Shown here one piece after another: positions 24,901-36,434 of a DNA stretch of 59,472 nt. The position numbers and the translations under genes are program-made. Numbering within the stretch: position 1 is the first letter of the stretch; every line of letters starts with the position of its first letter. The notes under the pieces are model-generated. The model made no database searches, was not told where the DNA came from, and worked only from the letters and a program-made list of their open reading frames with translations. Source of the stretch: Mnemiopsis leidyi. Lineage: Eukaryota; Ctenophora; Tentaculata; Lobata; Bolinopsidae. The stretch is taken from contig JH152969.1 in the NCBI GenBank assembly GCA_000226015.1, positions 11,937 through 71,408 of the forward strand, in the 5' to 3' direction.

Positions 24901-27565
24901 GAAAACAACAAAACACTTCTTGTGACAGCATATGTTGATCTTATAACAGTTTAAAACCAGCAGACCGTGTAAAAGTGGAGCAATTATGACAGGCAATAAA
25001 GAAAGGCGTTAACACAGTCAACGTACGTGTATAAACATACCCGATAATACTGTATACTTAGCGTATCTTATGACGTGGAATGCATATATAGATGATATAT
25101 ATACACATATATGTTCCTTTAAAGGGATAATATCGTCTATCTAAAGGGATATTATCGTGAGATAAGAGAATGGGATACGTTCCTTTAGGGGATAATATCG
25201 TCTGTCTATGTTGATATTATCTAGAGATATGGGGATGGGATACGCTCTAGATCTAGACTAGCCCTGTTCAGCTGAATAAGATACTGATGAAAATGACTCA
25301 GAGTTACAAATTGTGTAAAAAGTGTTGAACTACACGATATAACTATAAAAAGTGTTGTTATACGATATAATTATATGTGATCGTTAACACGCGCCGCTTC
25401 TATTTTGCAGCTCACATAAGCACACAAGATTAGCTACAATTTACATGTCAACACATGTACAGCTAGCTAGCTGTAAGCTGGCGGGTCCGCTAAGTCTCTG
25501 GAAATTGTTCAAGTCCAAGTCGTGAACTAGATTATTTCAAGGTCGTCTTTATTTCAACAGCCGCAATTTCAACAAAATACCTGCCGTGAATTCTCAGTCA
25601 CCATGAATCCCGATAATTATGAAGTTGTACGTTTCCCATTGTATGTGGTAAATCTACTTACATAATGATGATTGTTGGAGAGCTATAAAGGCTGCGTTAA
25701 ATGTCCTGGTTGTAACACAGCAAGGAAATGGCGAAATAAGTGAAATTTAAATTGGTGGGTTAAAGGATTTAAGAGCCTTGGTTATGCAACATGCATATTA
25801 TATTTGACTTTGGAGATGTTGAATATGACACTTAGCACTTAGCAGTCATCATGAATTTTCATTGTTTGGAAATTAGTGAATAAATTTCCAAGCCCATCCC
25901 ATTACGAGAAAGAATTCGGTGTACGGTTGTCCCAAGAGATTAGGTAACAAATAACTATAGTTTGTCAAATTCCACTCGTTCCAAATTAAATTTGTTTTAC
26001 AACTTTACTTTACATTTGTAGATGTATTCTCCTCGTGATCATGATCTCTTTGTTCACTATAAGCTCGAACGTTAACTTTGGCGTTATCTTCAAGTGTGTT
26101 TATCACGCAGACCCAGTCTCTCTATAAAAAATTTGTCGGGAATCTAAATCAGATGAGTAAGTGAGACGATCAAATTGCCAGTGACTATTTTAGTTTTACA
26201 CCTGTAGAGTGTGTTTCATGAAGTTTTCACTTTTCAGAACTCATTAGAAAATTAAGATAGTGAGGACATTTACCGTGTCTATTTTCTTCTCAAATTGTTG
26301 ACATCTTGAAGCTTCTGTGGTCTATGTCTGGAAATTGCACAATACCGCCGTCTAACTTTATTTAGTTTAGTGATTAATTTATACCATCTGTCAAATTCCA
26401 TAATATCTTTCACTAGAGATTACACTTTACTTGCTATAAGATTGCACTTCTACCTTAAATGAGGAAATAACATCGAATTTTGTGAACTTTCTTTATTTTC
26501 CAATGACATAATAGTGTCGCCGTTTAATGTGTATAATTACCCGTTACCTTAAATAATTCGCATCATGACAATACTATCAATAACTTCCAGTCTCTTGGAC
26601 TTTGCAAACTTATATTTCCTTACTACCATGTAGTTTATTATTCATCCCCTCATTTATTGGCATAAATTGCGAAATATTATTTACTGTTTTCATCATAGTA
26701 TTCATTCAATATCCTAAAGACTTCAAAGCCTCAATGATTGTATCTTATATAAATTCACTAAATAGAGGACAGAACCGTTAAAATCTATTTACAACAATTT
26801 TCTTATTTCTATTAACAACTAGAGACGGAGATTTCCGTAGAATTCCTGAATTCATGACCATTATTATAACTGACATTTGATCAACTTTGTCAATATCAAA
26901 TGTGATGATGATATTCATTACTTGACGCCAGTAAAGCACTGTGATGGGAGTCACCAGGATTGTATTGGAGCAACATTACATTGACTGGCTTCAAAATAAA
27001 GACCATCTCTGTCTCTCCTGTTTATCTGATTTGATTAAAAAGGCAGGTCTCACGTGACACATCAGAGCAATTCTTGATGTCACCCACTTTCAAGCTTTGC
27101 AAGCACATTTTCACCCACCAACCCACATATAAACCTCTCAGTCCGATTATGAATCTAATTCGACAAATAAGCCGATCGGAATTCCACAACCGTGCATAAA
27201 AACTGCTAATATTGGTGAGCATTACAGGAATTCTTATTGCTTTGTTCATTTAATTGCAGTAATGTTCGTTTTCTTTGTTTTTGTATTCGCCATTATAGTA
27301 CTGACATGATCTAAGGCGTCGAAATCAGTCTGTCTAAAAAAGTCTTACTGATCCCTATATCAAGCATGAATCCATGATTAACCGCATCTTCGGGATTGAT
27401 TATTTGCTTATTTGCGTAGTATTGAGAAATTTTCATACAAGTGTTTTGTGTTTTATGAAAATTTTTAAATCGCAGTGAATTTAATTTAGGTGATTACGAA
27501 TGGTAAAGAGTTTTTCAAGTGATTTTTCAAGTGATTTTTGACTTCTATAACGTTTTAAGTGAAGT
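21912..27565. other. Spacer between the unrecognised minus-strand gene and the GPCR cluster
   Basis: Upstream exons of the 21.4-21.9 kb gene may be hidden here. Small direct repeats are visible: 30 bp x2 at 22876-22934 (GGTATCTGGTGCTGCT), 20 bp x3 at 23401-23455 (GAATGTAGGAGAGTAAAGCA), and 66 bp x2 at about 25113-25245 (GTTCCTTTA...GGGATAATATCGTCT). A 68-residue plus-strand ORF at 24719-24925 is the most protein-like of the small ORFs, but it has no support beyond composition. Confidence 0.5.
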
Positions 27566-29747
27566 ATGGGTTATGTTGTAGCAGCTTCTCCCTGTCTCAC
27601 GGACAAAGAGAACGTGTGTTCATTCAGATTGATAAACGTAAGTGTAAACTAGATAGTAGATACACAATCTCTACATGCCTTATAAGATTCTCTTGTTTTT
27701 ATTAGTTTCATTAGTTAAGATTTGAGAAGAAAATAAACAACTATTTTACAGGGCTCAATCTTGACGGGAATTTCACTACTTGGAATATTATTATGTGCTC
27801 TTGAGATATACTTTCTAAAGTTCAGAGTGCGGCTAGCTGCCTGTCAGGTAAACATTTGGGTCGGTTCATAAAGATATAGTCATCTAATCGACCAGGAAAA
27901 GATCAAGCATTTTAATCAACTCTAGCTTAGACCCAGCAATCACATTTCAGAACATGTTCCTGACAAACATAGCGGTTAGCGATTTGTTGATCTCGGTTAT
28001 TGGAGCATTAAGAGGGCTGGGAATAATCTCAAGCAGATTCGTGGGTGCTCCAGATGGTGTCGCTGCTCCAGATGGTGTCGCTGCCCCCTTCTGCATCGTC
28101 TATATCATCTGCCTCAATTCTTTCATGTGAGGTTCTACTTTGTGATGTTTTATATTAGTGAGAACAGTATTTTTTGCGAAGGTCACACATTTGTTAGATC
28201 ACGTGATGGCTCTGCTCGATGATGGTTTGTCGTATCCAACTTTTCATAGGTCAGGTTCTGTCACATGATACAGCAAATTTAAACCATATCAGAGAAATTG
28301 TATTTGCAAACATGTCGAGAGTTTTAAGTATATTTTTGACTAATACTACCTTCTCAGACACACTGGAATAATGGTCTTGCTCCCTCTAAACATAGACCGA
28401 CTGTTGGCAACAATCATGCCAATGAGGCACAAAGCCCTAATAACAACCAAAACGAGTCTTCTTATGATTTTGATTAGTTGGGTGCCTTGCATGGCACTCA
28501 TTCTCTACGATTTCATATCTTTCTCAGCAGGTCACACCCAGGTAAACTCTCTTTTTGTAATCACAAAATTTACTGTTAAGAGTGATGGCGGTTATATTAT
28601 TTGTTTGTGTTCAAATTGTCCTGGCACTTCTGTCTCCAGCAAACCTCCGTTTTTTCAGATTGAATACTACGGGAACTTCCATCGATGTGAGATCGAAGGA
28701 CGGGACACTTCAATCGAACAAATAATCCTTCTTGTCCTGCCCTTTATCTCAGTGGTTCTAATGTACGGAGTCATTGCTAAAACCATCGTGGGCACCAACC
28801 GAAAGTGCAACAGATTCCTTTACATCTCTTCTGGAATAATTCTCACAAACTTGATCACACATACTCCTTCCATCGTTATAAACATTATGAGCATCTCTAT
28901 GAGTTACGAAGCCTCCCAAATACTGATAACCACGTTCTACAACTCTGGGATCACTAACCCAATAATCTATTTCCTGGCACACCCAACCGCCAGACGACAC
29001 GTCCAAGATATGAGCATGAACTTAAGCATGAGTAGAGATCCTGGAAACTCAGAGACTGCAGCAGGAATGACATTTTCTCAGGCAGTTTATATAGCTAATC
29101 GGAGAAAAAGCGCAGTTGTCAGGCATTGGAAGCATATCTCCGCTGATCCTGGGACTTGCGTGCGTTCACCTACATCCGATCGCAGCTTCAACAGTGCACG
29201 TTCAAATTCTTACGATGAGAACTGTGTTGGGATATCAGCGGACAAATCCGCTGTAAAGTTTCAGATGATAGTTACAGCTAACGGTAGAAGGAGACGCACC
29301 ACACGATACTCACTTGAAGAGAGGGGCAGAAGAATATCTCCAAATGATGGGAAGACAGTTAAGGAAAATTGCAGGATAATATCTCCAATTGAAGGGGAAA
29401 AAGCGAAGGAAAATGGCAGGGAAGTATCTCCAAGTATTGGGGAAACAGTTAAAGAAAATAGCATGAAAATAACGTCAAGCAATGGAGATACTATCAACCA
29501 AAATATCTCGGAAATATTTCCCACCGTAGGAGAAACAGCTCAACAGTCTGGAGAGGTCAGTTTTAATGGGAATTTGCAGGTGGAGGATGACATTCCAATT
29601 AGAGATGTACAAGACAACGATAACATTGCTCAGGTCGTAGGCGTTTATGAGCTAGAAGGTGTAGTCTTGGAAGAGAATTTGGATGGGGAAGAAGGTGCGG
29701 AAATTGTTCTGGAGGGCGTAATGCAGGATATTTGTAAACCTGAGTAG
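27566..29747 (+). CDS. Class A (rhodopsin-like) GPCR, cluster member R1, long repeat-bearing tail
   Basis: Five exons with GT-AG introns: 27566-27637, 27752-27847, 27951-28126, 28358-28541 and 28659-29747; 538 residues. Residues 1-24 are a short extracellular module with Cys10 and Cys18. TM1 is on exon 2. TM2 begins NMFLTNIAVSD (Asp67 at 2.50). Cys104 pairs by family analogy with Cys186 in ECL2. TM3 ends IDRL (128-130, replacing DRY). TM7 has NPIIY (276-280). TM6 keeps a Pro but lacks the CWxP Trp. ECL1 contains a duplicated APDGVA. The tail (about 285-538) is hydrophilic and carries five 15-residue repeats (29325-29549), each with a Ser-Pro or similar dipeptide. Intron 4 is 117 nt and stop-free in frame, so a retained-intron form would add 39 residues to ECL2. 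Start choice: the ATG matches the start context and length of all four paralogues. Ligand unknown. Confidence 0.88.
29325..29549 (+). repeat. 45-bp in-frame coding repeat, five copies, in the R1 C-terminal tail
   Basis: Units read GRRISPNDGKTVKEN, CRIISPIEGEKAKEN and GREVSPSIGETVKEN, followed by two more diverged units (SMKITSSNGDTINQN, ISEIFPTVGETAQQS). The pattern is x-x-x-[IV]-[ST]-[PS]-x-x-G-[EDK]-x-[VA]-x-[EQ]-N. The first three are nearly regular, with Ser-Pro sites; divergence increases towards the C-terminus. The repeat lies in the predicted cytoplasmic tail. Confidence 0.9.
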
Positions 29748-32247
29748 GACTTCCTGAAAGCAAAAGTTGGATTCTACTGCAACGTTGAACGAAGAAACCA
29801 ATTAAAGACATGACGACATTCCAGCCTTATAAGTTATTAAATCTCAGCTCCAAGGTCTACCCGATGAAATCACAGCCGATTGTGCGCCTGAAAGTGTTGA
29901 AATAATACTGGGTTCTTTAAACATAAACTTCGACACATTAGCTAGAAGAAACCAAGCATTTGTTTAACAGAACGCTTATTGTCTGACCCGGAATATTTGC
30001 ATTTTATTTACATGACAAAATAATATTCAGGCCTGACCCGATAGGTTAAACAACCCTAGAACTCTCTCTGAATCCCTCTATCATTATATGCAGGAAACCT
30101 CTTAAAGCGAGAAACTTTTCTTTACCCTGCCTGCTCTAAATGTTATAAAGACACGTCTTGTAATTATCATAACCAACTTTGGTTTTAAGGTATTAGTAAA
30201 CTCGTTGTATTTGGAATGTGTCCCATGTCTTTTGCCTCAAAGGACGGATGATTTAATATTTCCTTAACTCTTCTTGCTGCTGAGCGACACCGATTTCAGA
30301 ACCGCTTAATACTCCTGCACTATGTTCGTCTTTCTTAATTTCATTTGTTGATGCTAACAAAAATATTTTGATGAACTTTTTGTTTATTTGCTTATAAAGT
30401 CCGAAAATGAGGAATTCACTGCTTACCAATCATACACTTTTGAGCCGATTGAATACCTTAACTCTGAAGTATGTCGAAATCTAGGCTACCCTTTGAAAGG
30501 GGCTGTCTACCTCTAATCTGCAGATAATCACTGTGACATAAACCCCCATCTGTTCAGGAACAGTTGTCTAACAAACGCCAGGGGAGTGTTAATGGGCAGT
30601 CTAGCAGTATTATAGGGCGTGTGTTGAGTCTCATATGTCCATGCAGCTAGTTATATAGCCAAACTTTGTCCTTAGCGAACAGTGATTAGTTGCACCGTTG
30701 TATTTGTTGTCACCGCTGTTGCCAACGATCAGTTTGTCAAGTACAAGATATCAAATCGATTTCTTTTCAGTGAATAACTAAGAGCGTACTTCCAAAATCT
30801 TTAAGTGAATCTAGATTTTAAGGTGTGAGTAGCCACAGAGAAACGTCGAATACGAATACCTGAGATTCAGGCTGGCTTCTCGAAAACAAGTGCTGACTTA
30901 GTCGTGTTATAGTACCAACCCAGGTCTGAAAAGGATATGTCTCCAAATGCCTCCAAATATGGAATTACTTAGAGCATGTGACAGTTGTTGATTTCCAGTT
31001 CATAAGGGTCAAATTTATAGTGCAGGTTGCAGTGGGCTCCTAAGTTCGAGCTGCTGGGTATTCTTTATCTCTCTACCGCAAACACTTACTATCAGATATT
31101 ATCACTCCGTAATTAAACGCAACCCTTTCAGTTACACGGACAATTACTAAATATTGCAATGTCATCTCTAGAGTCATGAAGCAAGGTTGTGTTAAACACA
31201 CAGCTCTCACAGGAAGGCAGTCTTAAGTTTGTTATTTCCACTTCCCTTCTAATTTGTCGTAAGATACTACCCTCAAGTTTGGTAGGGGCTTTTTGTTAAA
31301 ACTAATTAACGTTTTTTCACAATCACGAGTGCTTTTTGACGTAATAAACGGGTAGGAAGGGCGTTTATCTCAATTTGAACCATTTAATATTCTGAAATTA
31401 AACCATTGTTCTGCGTAACTGCACCGGAAATTAAACAATAATCTTTACAAAACTCTCCTAAACACAGCAGATAATTAAAACTGTACACACAAGGTTGGTT
31501 GTTTCTCCCATCACTTTTTGACGGCAAAGACTAATACACACAGGTCACGTGACCAGTCATTACACGTGGTTCCTGACAGTTACAGGACACGACCTGCAAT
31601 CTAATTGTTCTCTAGAATCTGGTACGGTAAACTGTGTCGGGTGTACGGGGCCTACCTCCCTCAACATAGCTCGTTTTGTGGTTCCTTACTTTTCCTTTTA
31701 CATTCCTGGTAATTGCACCCAGCTGTTCTTTTACCAGAGGCTAGTTTAAAATTGTTAATTCGGACTTGATTTTGTTTGATATTATGCGTTCTGTTCTTGT
31801 TGTTGGCATTGCTATCTTGAGAGTTTGGTTAAAGTCGTGAAAGTCTCGAATTATTTGAACTTGTATGGCGACCAACATGGGCGCTTTTCAAATTTTGCCA
31901 AGAATTTCGTTCGAGCCATTTATGTAAAGAAAATAGCTTGAATTTCCTAATTATAATACTCCGATAGTGAAACGCATTTACGACAACTAATAGTCAAATT
32001 CGAGACAATCCTTAAACCCATATTGTTAATTTGCACAAAAAATTGTTACAGGAGGTTTTTCAGTTTGTCCAATAAAATGCAGGGTGACTTAACGATCAAG
32101 ACTTTGTGGCCGCGCCCACCCTTGCCATGTTTCTTTAAATAGACTAGACATTGAATCCGACCTTAGATTCATTTGGCTTCGTAAGTGTTTATATTTGTGT
32201 CTGATAACCTTATATCATTACTTTAGAAAAACTAGATCCTAAGTAAT
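29748..32247. other. Spacer between R1 and R2
   Basis: No exon with receptor similarity was found on either strand. An ATTAAA string about 50 bases after the R1 stop could serve as its polyadenylation signal. A plus-strand ORF at 31549-31749 has no receptor features. Confidence 0.5.
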
Positions 32248-33736
32248 ATGGGGTACGTTATCAGCAACCACACGTGTGTTTTACAGACTGATCCAGTATG
32301 CTCCTTTAGAATAATTAACGTAAGTAGCTACCATCCAAACATAACCTTATTCATTTTCGGCCGTACAACCGCAGTACTGCCGCAGTACTGCTGTCGAAAC
32401 CCTCATGTATGCCCTCATTTTCTTGTTTATAGGTACTTATCTTTTTCTGAATGTAATATGCTTAGCTTTCAACTTCTTCCTGAATAACAATTTACCAATT
32501 TCCAGGGATCAATATTATCAGTGATATCAATTCTTGGCTTGCTCCTGAGTGCCTTTGAAATCTACTTTCTCCGCTCTAAAATAAGACTCGCAGCTTGTCA
32601 GGTAAGTAATAAACTTTTACTAAATTTCTGATACAAATTTTACTTCATAGTTCTAAATGTTATAGTTCTAAATGGTATATATACTGCCATATCGACCTCT
32701 ATTCCTGTTTTCCCCAGAATCTGTTTATAATGAACGTGGCTGTGAGTGACCTACTTGTCTCTGCAGTTGGAATCTTCAGAGGATTGGGAATTATCTCTGA
32801 AAAGTTTGTTGGAGCCCAAAATAACACAGCCAATGACTTTTGTATCTTATACGCCATCTGCGTTGCTTCTTTAACGTAAGTCATGGGAATCGTGTAAAAT
32901 TACTGTTAAGTTGTAAAATGGTGTCAATAGAATTCATGAACTGTTTGATTTTCATTAAACTTTATACCTTCTTAATTTTCAGAAATTCGGGAACTCTGGC
33001 CCTGCTTCCCCTCACTGTAGACAGACTCGTGGCAGTTACATTTCCTTTGCGGCACGCATACGTCATAACAACGAAGTCTAGCTTAAGCTTAATATTTCTG
33101 TGCTGGCTACCCCTCGTAGCATTACTTCTGTATGACACGATTGAGTACAAGATTGGGGCTATTGCAGTGAGTAGCCAGTGGCGAATTTCAAATCAATGCA
33201 TTGCTAAGTATGTAATTCAAAGCAAATAATAAAACTATGGCAGCCTTTAAATCTTTCAACAACGGCTATGCAATAAAACCTGTCCCAACTTACAAAGCTC
33301 CCACTAATTAGAAACTATATTTCAGATCGACTTCAACGAGCGATATCACAGATGCAGTCTCGGTCGAGATTCCCCCATCGCTCACATCTCAGCTCTCTTC
33401 GTTCCATTTCTCCTCGTACTTCTTATGTACATTATCATGCTTGTCATTATCATCAAAAACAAAAGACGATTCGGCCAATTTCTGGCGATTTCCAGCGGAA
33501 TTATCGTCTCAAGTTTGTTATCTTATGCACCAACCATCATTGCTATTGCTTGGAGTGTACCGATGAGCTACGAAGTTTCCCAAATCTTAACAGTGACACT
33601 TTATTACGTTAACGGGATTATCAACCCCATGGTCTACTTTGTAGCTCACCCCAGGACTCAACAGTATGTTGGACGAAAAATGGGAAAAGACAGAAAAGTT
33701 TCGAAACATCCCACGAGTTTCAACGTGAATCCTTAG
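32248..33736 (+). CDS. Class A GPCR, cluster member R2, short tail
   Basis: Exons 32248-32319, 32506-32601, 32718-32875, 32983-33166 and 33326-33736; 306 residues. The five-exon plan and all intron phases match R1 (0, 0, 2, 0). The N-terminus is MGYVISNHTC with Cys10/Cys18 and an N-glycosylation sequon at Asn7. TM1 lies on exon 2. TM2 has NVAVSDLL (Asp at 2.50). TM3 ends VDRL (122-124). ECL2 has HRC, and TM7 has NPMVY (270-274). The tail after TM7 is only about 30 residues and basic. Intron 4 has an in-frame stop, unlike R1. An AATAAA at 33868-33873 is a plausible polyadenylation signal. Closest in the cluster to R1 and R3. Confidence 0.88.
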
Positions 33737-34030
33737 ATATGTTTTGTCCAAAATGAAGACCCTATGAAACTCTTCACTTACAAAATACAGTATGTATGTT
33801 GATATGCTGGAAGCGGCCATGAAGCTGTGCTTGGTATGTCCTTTCACGTGAGAATTGCTCAGAGCCAAATAAAGCGTGATATTTAGCGGAGATTTGGCCT
33901 ATTAAAGAACGAGAAACTGATTCTGAACAACACCTGGTTTAGTAACGGATTCGTTTCGTGAATATATCGTTTTTTTTGCTGCAGATGGTTATATGTTTTT
34001 TGTGACTTAAGCCTTTTACTATCGAATTGA

Positions 34031-35699
34031 ATGGTTTACAACATCAAAAATCATTCTTGCATAATAAGTGCAGATCCTATTTGCCCCTTTAGGATCGTTA
34101 ATGTACGTTGGGGTGTTAATTGTTAAATTGTGTAAAATCCCCCACCCCAAAAGCAGAATTTCATGAAAATTTGTTATTTTTACTTTTAAAGAATGTAAAA
34201 ATTTCTCATTTTAAAGTATATATTCTAAATTGAATACATGTGGATCGTTCATCTTTTCAATTAGATTTATGCCGTTTTATTTTAAACAAAATTTTAGAGA
34301 GACATATTTCAGGGTTCAATTTTGGCGGCAATCGGGTTACTGGGAGTAATCATGAGCAGTCTGGTCATTTATTTTCTTAAAAATAAAATACGTTTAATCG
34401 CCTGCCAGGTAATAGCAACATTACTTGAAGCCAATTTTTAGCGCGAAAACTGTCCATGGCCATGAAATTGAAATAACAAAATTGAATTGCCATTTATTAT
34501 TGAATTACTGTTGTTGAAATTTGTGCAGAACCTTTTCATAATCAACGTGGCAACAAATGATGTGGTGGTTTCTGTGATCGGGATATTTCGAGGACTCGGA
34601 ATGATATCAACAAGGTTTATTGGATCCCCGAGGAATGAAACTACTCTGAACTGTGTGATATACACAATATGTCTCAACACTTTCACGTAAGATCTTGGAC
34701 GGTTTCACTTTCACAAATTTAGTTTTAACCATCTTAAACTAAATAGGATTTGATCTGCACGTTGATTCCAAATTCCCGCTTCTCTCAATCTGACTAGTTA
34801 CAATACCTCATGTACATCACATGTTACTCTACTTTAGATTCACACAACCTCCCTCCTCCGCAGACAGTCGGGAATCCTGACTTTACTCCCGCTAACACTA
34901 GACAGACTGGAAGCAGTGGTGAGACCTCTACATCACCGTTCTGTCTTCACTACACGTGCATGTATCTACCTAATAGCTGGATCTTGGGTACCCGCTTTGT
35001 CTTTGTTTCTTTACGATGTGATCGGATACAGTGCCGGGTCTGTCCAGGTCAGTTCGAGACGTGTTACTTTGTGTGGTATTTTGCCAACCATTAGTCGTTC
35101 CAGTACACATTCATACGTATCGTTTTGGTAGGATATAATAATTTATAACACTTTGTTTTCAGATTCAATATCAAGAGAGCTATCTCCGCTGTACAATATC
35201 GGGAGTACACCGTAACCAACTTCTCATCACCCAAGTACTCTTCCTCTTCCTGCCTGTCCTTCTCGTCATCATCATGTACAGTATCATGTTCATCATCATC
35301 ATCAGGAAGAGGAGGAGGGTTGGGAGGTTCCTCATCATGGCCAGCGGTATCATACTCTCCAGTCTCATATCTTATCTACCTTCCATAATTGTCAACACGT
35401 GGAATGTAGAGATGAGTTATGAGGTGGCTCAGATTCTAACTATCACTTTGTACTACATAAATGGGATTGTTAATCCTTTAATCTACTTTGTAGCTCATCC
35501 GGCGACAAGACGACAAGTTAGGAACCTCACTGTTGTTCTGAAGTTACGGAGAAGACTTGATGATCGTGTTGTTGTGGAACCTTCTACACATCATTCTAGT
35601 GTTCAATCCTCTACACTGAATACGCAGACTAATGTTTCCTTCTCTACTCTGCACACTCTGACTAGTGTAGATGAACAGATATCTAACAGAGTTTTGTGA
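34031..35699 (+). CDS. Class A GPCR, cluster member R3, Ser/Thr-rich tail
   Basis: Exons 34031-34102, 34313-34408, 34529-34686, 34864-35047 and 35163-35699; 348 residues. Exons 1-4 have exactly the lengths seen in R2. The N-terminus MVYNIKNHSC has Cys10, Cys18 and a sequon at Asn7. TM2 contains NVATNDVV, TM3 ends LDRL (122-124), ECL2 has YLRC, and TM7 has NPLIY (274-278). ICL3 is strongly basic (RKRRRVGR). The tail (about 283-348) is rich in Ser and Thr, giving possible kinase and arrestin sites. The donor of intron 1 is GTACGT rather than GTAAGT. Only about 300 bases separate this gene from R2, which suggests a compact tandem unit. An ORF in another frame at 34810-35094 is a shadow of exon 4. 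Confidence 0.88.
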
Positions 35700-36434
35700 G
35701 AAAACTTCGTTTCAGTAAAAATAATCGTGTTTCGTATTAATGGATCATACGCGTACGGTGCATAAAAGTACGGTGCATTAAGAAGCGAAGAACAGACCAT
35801 GACTCCTATCCTTGATGAGACGGTCTACGGACTAGAGAAGTACGTCTGATATCTTAACAGACACAATACCTGCGACTAAGTTTATCAAGAATTTTAAAGG
35901 TTGATATGATATAGACACTTAGACACTAACTGGGCGCGATGGTCTCAACATTAACTTAGCATTAATTCTCAGCAGCGTTAATGACTTTCAGAATGTCAAA
36001 TCAACATTCTTCTCATTTTTCAGCTATCACTCCTCGTCTAGGTTTTTAGGGGTCAGAGAGATGGAAGTGTACTTCCGGTTTTAAAATTTGCTGTTTAATT
36101 TGAATCGGACTTTTTTAACTGTTGCGTCAGCTGCTCACAGCATTTAATGGTCGATTTAGGAACCAACGTTTGGAAATTATATAATTAAACTTTTTAGACA
36201 AAATAGAAAATTGGCTTCAATTACTTTCTGACAATACATTTACCTAACAAGTCGACAATTTTTACAGTCTGGCGCCAGAAGCCACAACCCTAGTTAAAGA
36301 GGCCTCATACGACTTACAGACCACGGCCGGCAACTACAGTAACACCTGTCCACAATTTTCTTTGCTCATTGACTTTCTGATTTGACTGATCTCTGGAGAT
36401 TTTCCGGTAACTTCCCGATACTGTTTTCGCAAAA
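35700..36434. other. Spacer between R3 and R4
   Basis: No exon seen. It contains the R3 3' UTR and presumably the R4 promoter; no convincing TATA box stands out. Confidence 0.5.

Noticed and set aside
24719-24925. 68-residue plus-strand ORF with protein-like composition
   Set aside because: No recognisable motif, no splice partner, and no ATG at its first codon; cannot be told from chance without transcript data.
34810-35131. Two plus-strand ORFs overlapping R3
   Set aside because: Exon 4 of R3 explains this DNA in one frame across 34864-35047, with TM3-TM4 motifs; the longer ORF is a frame shadow, the other runs through the intron.
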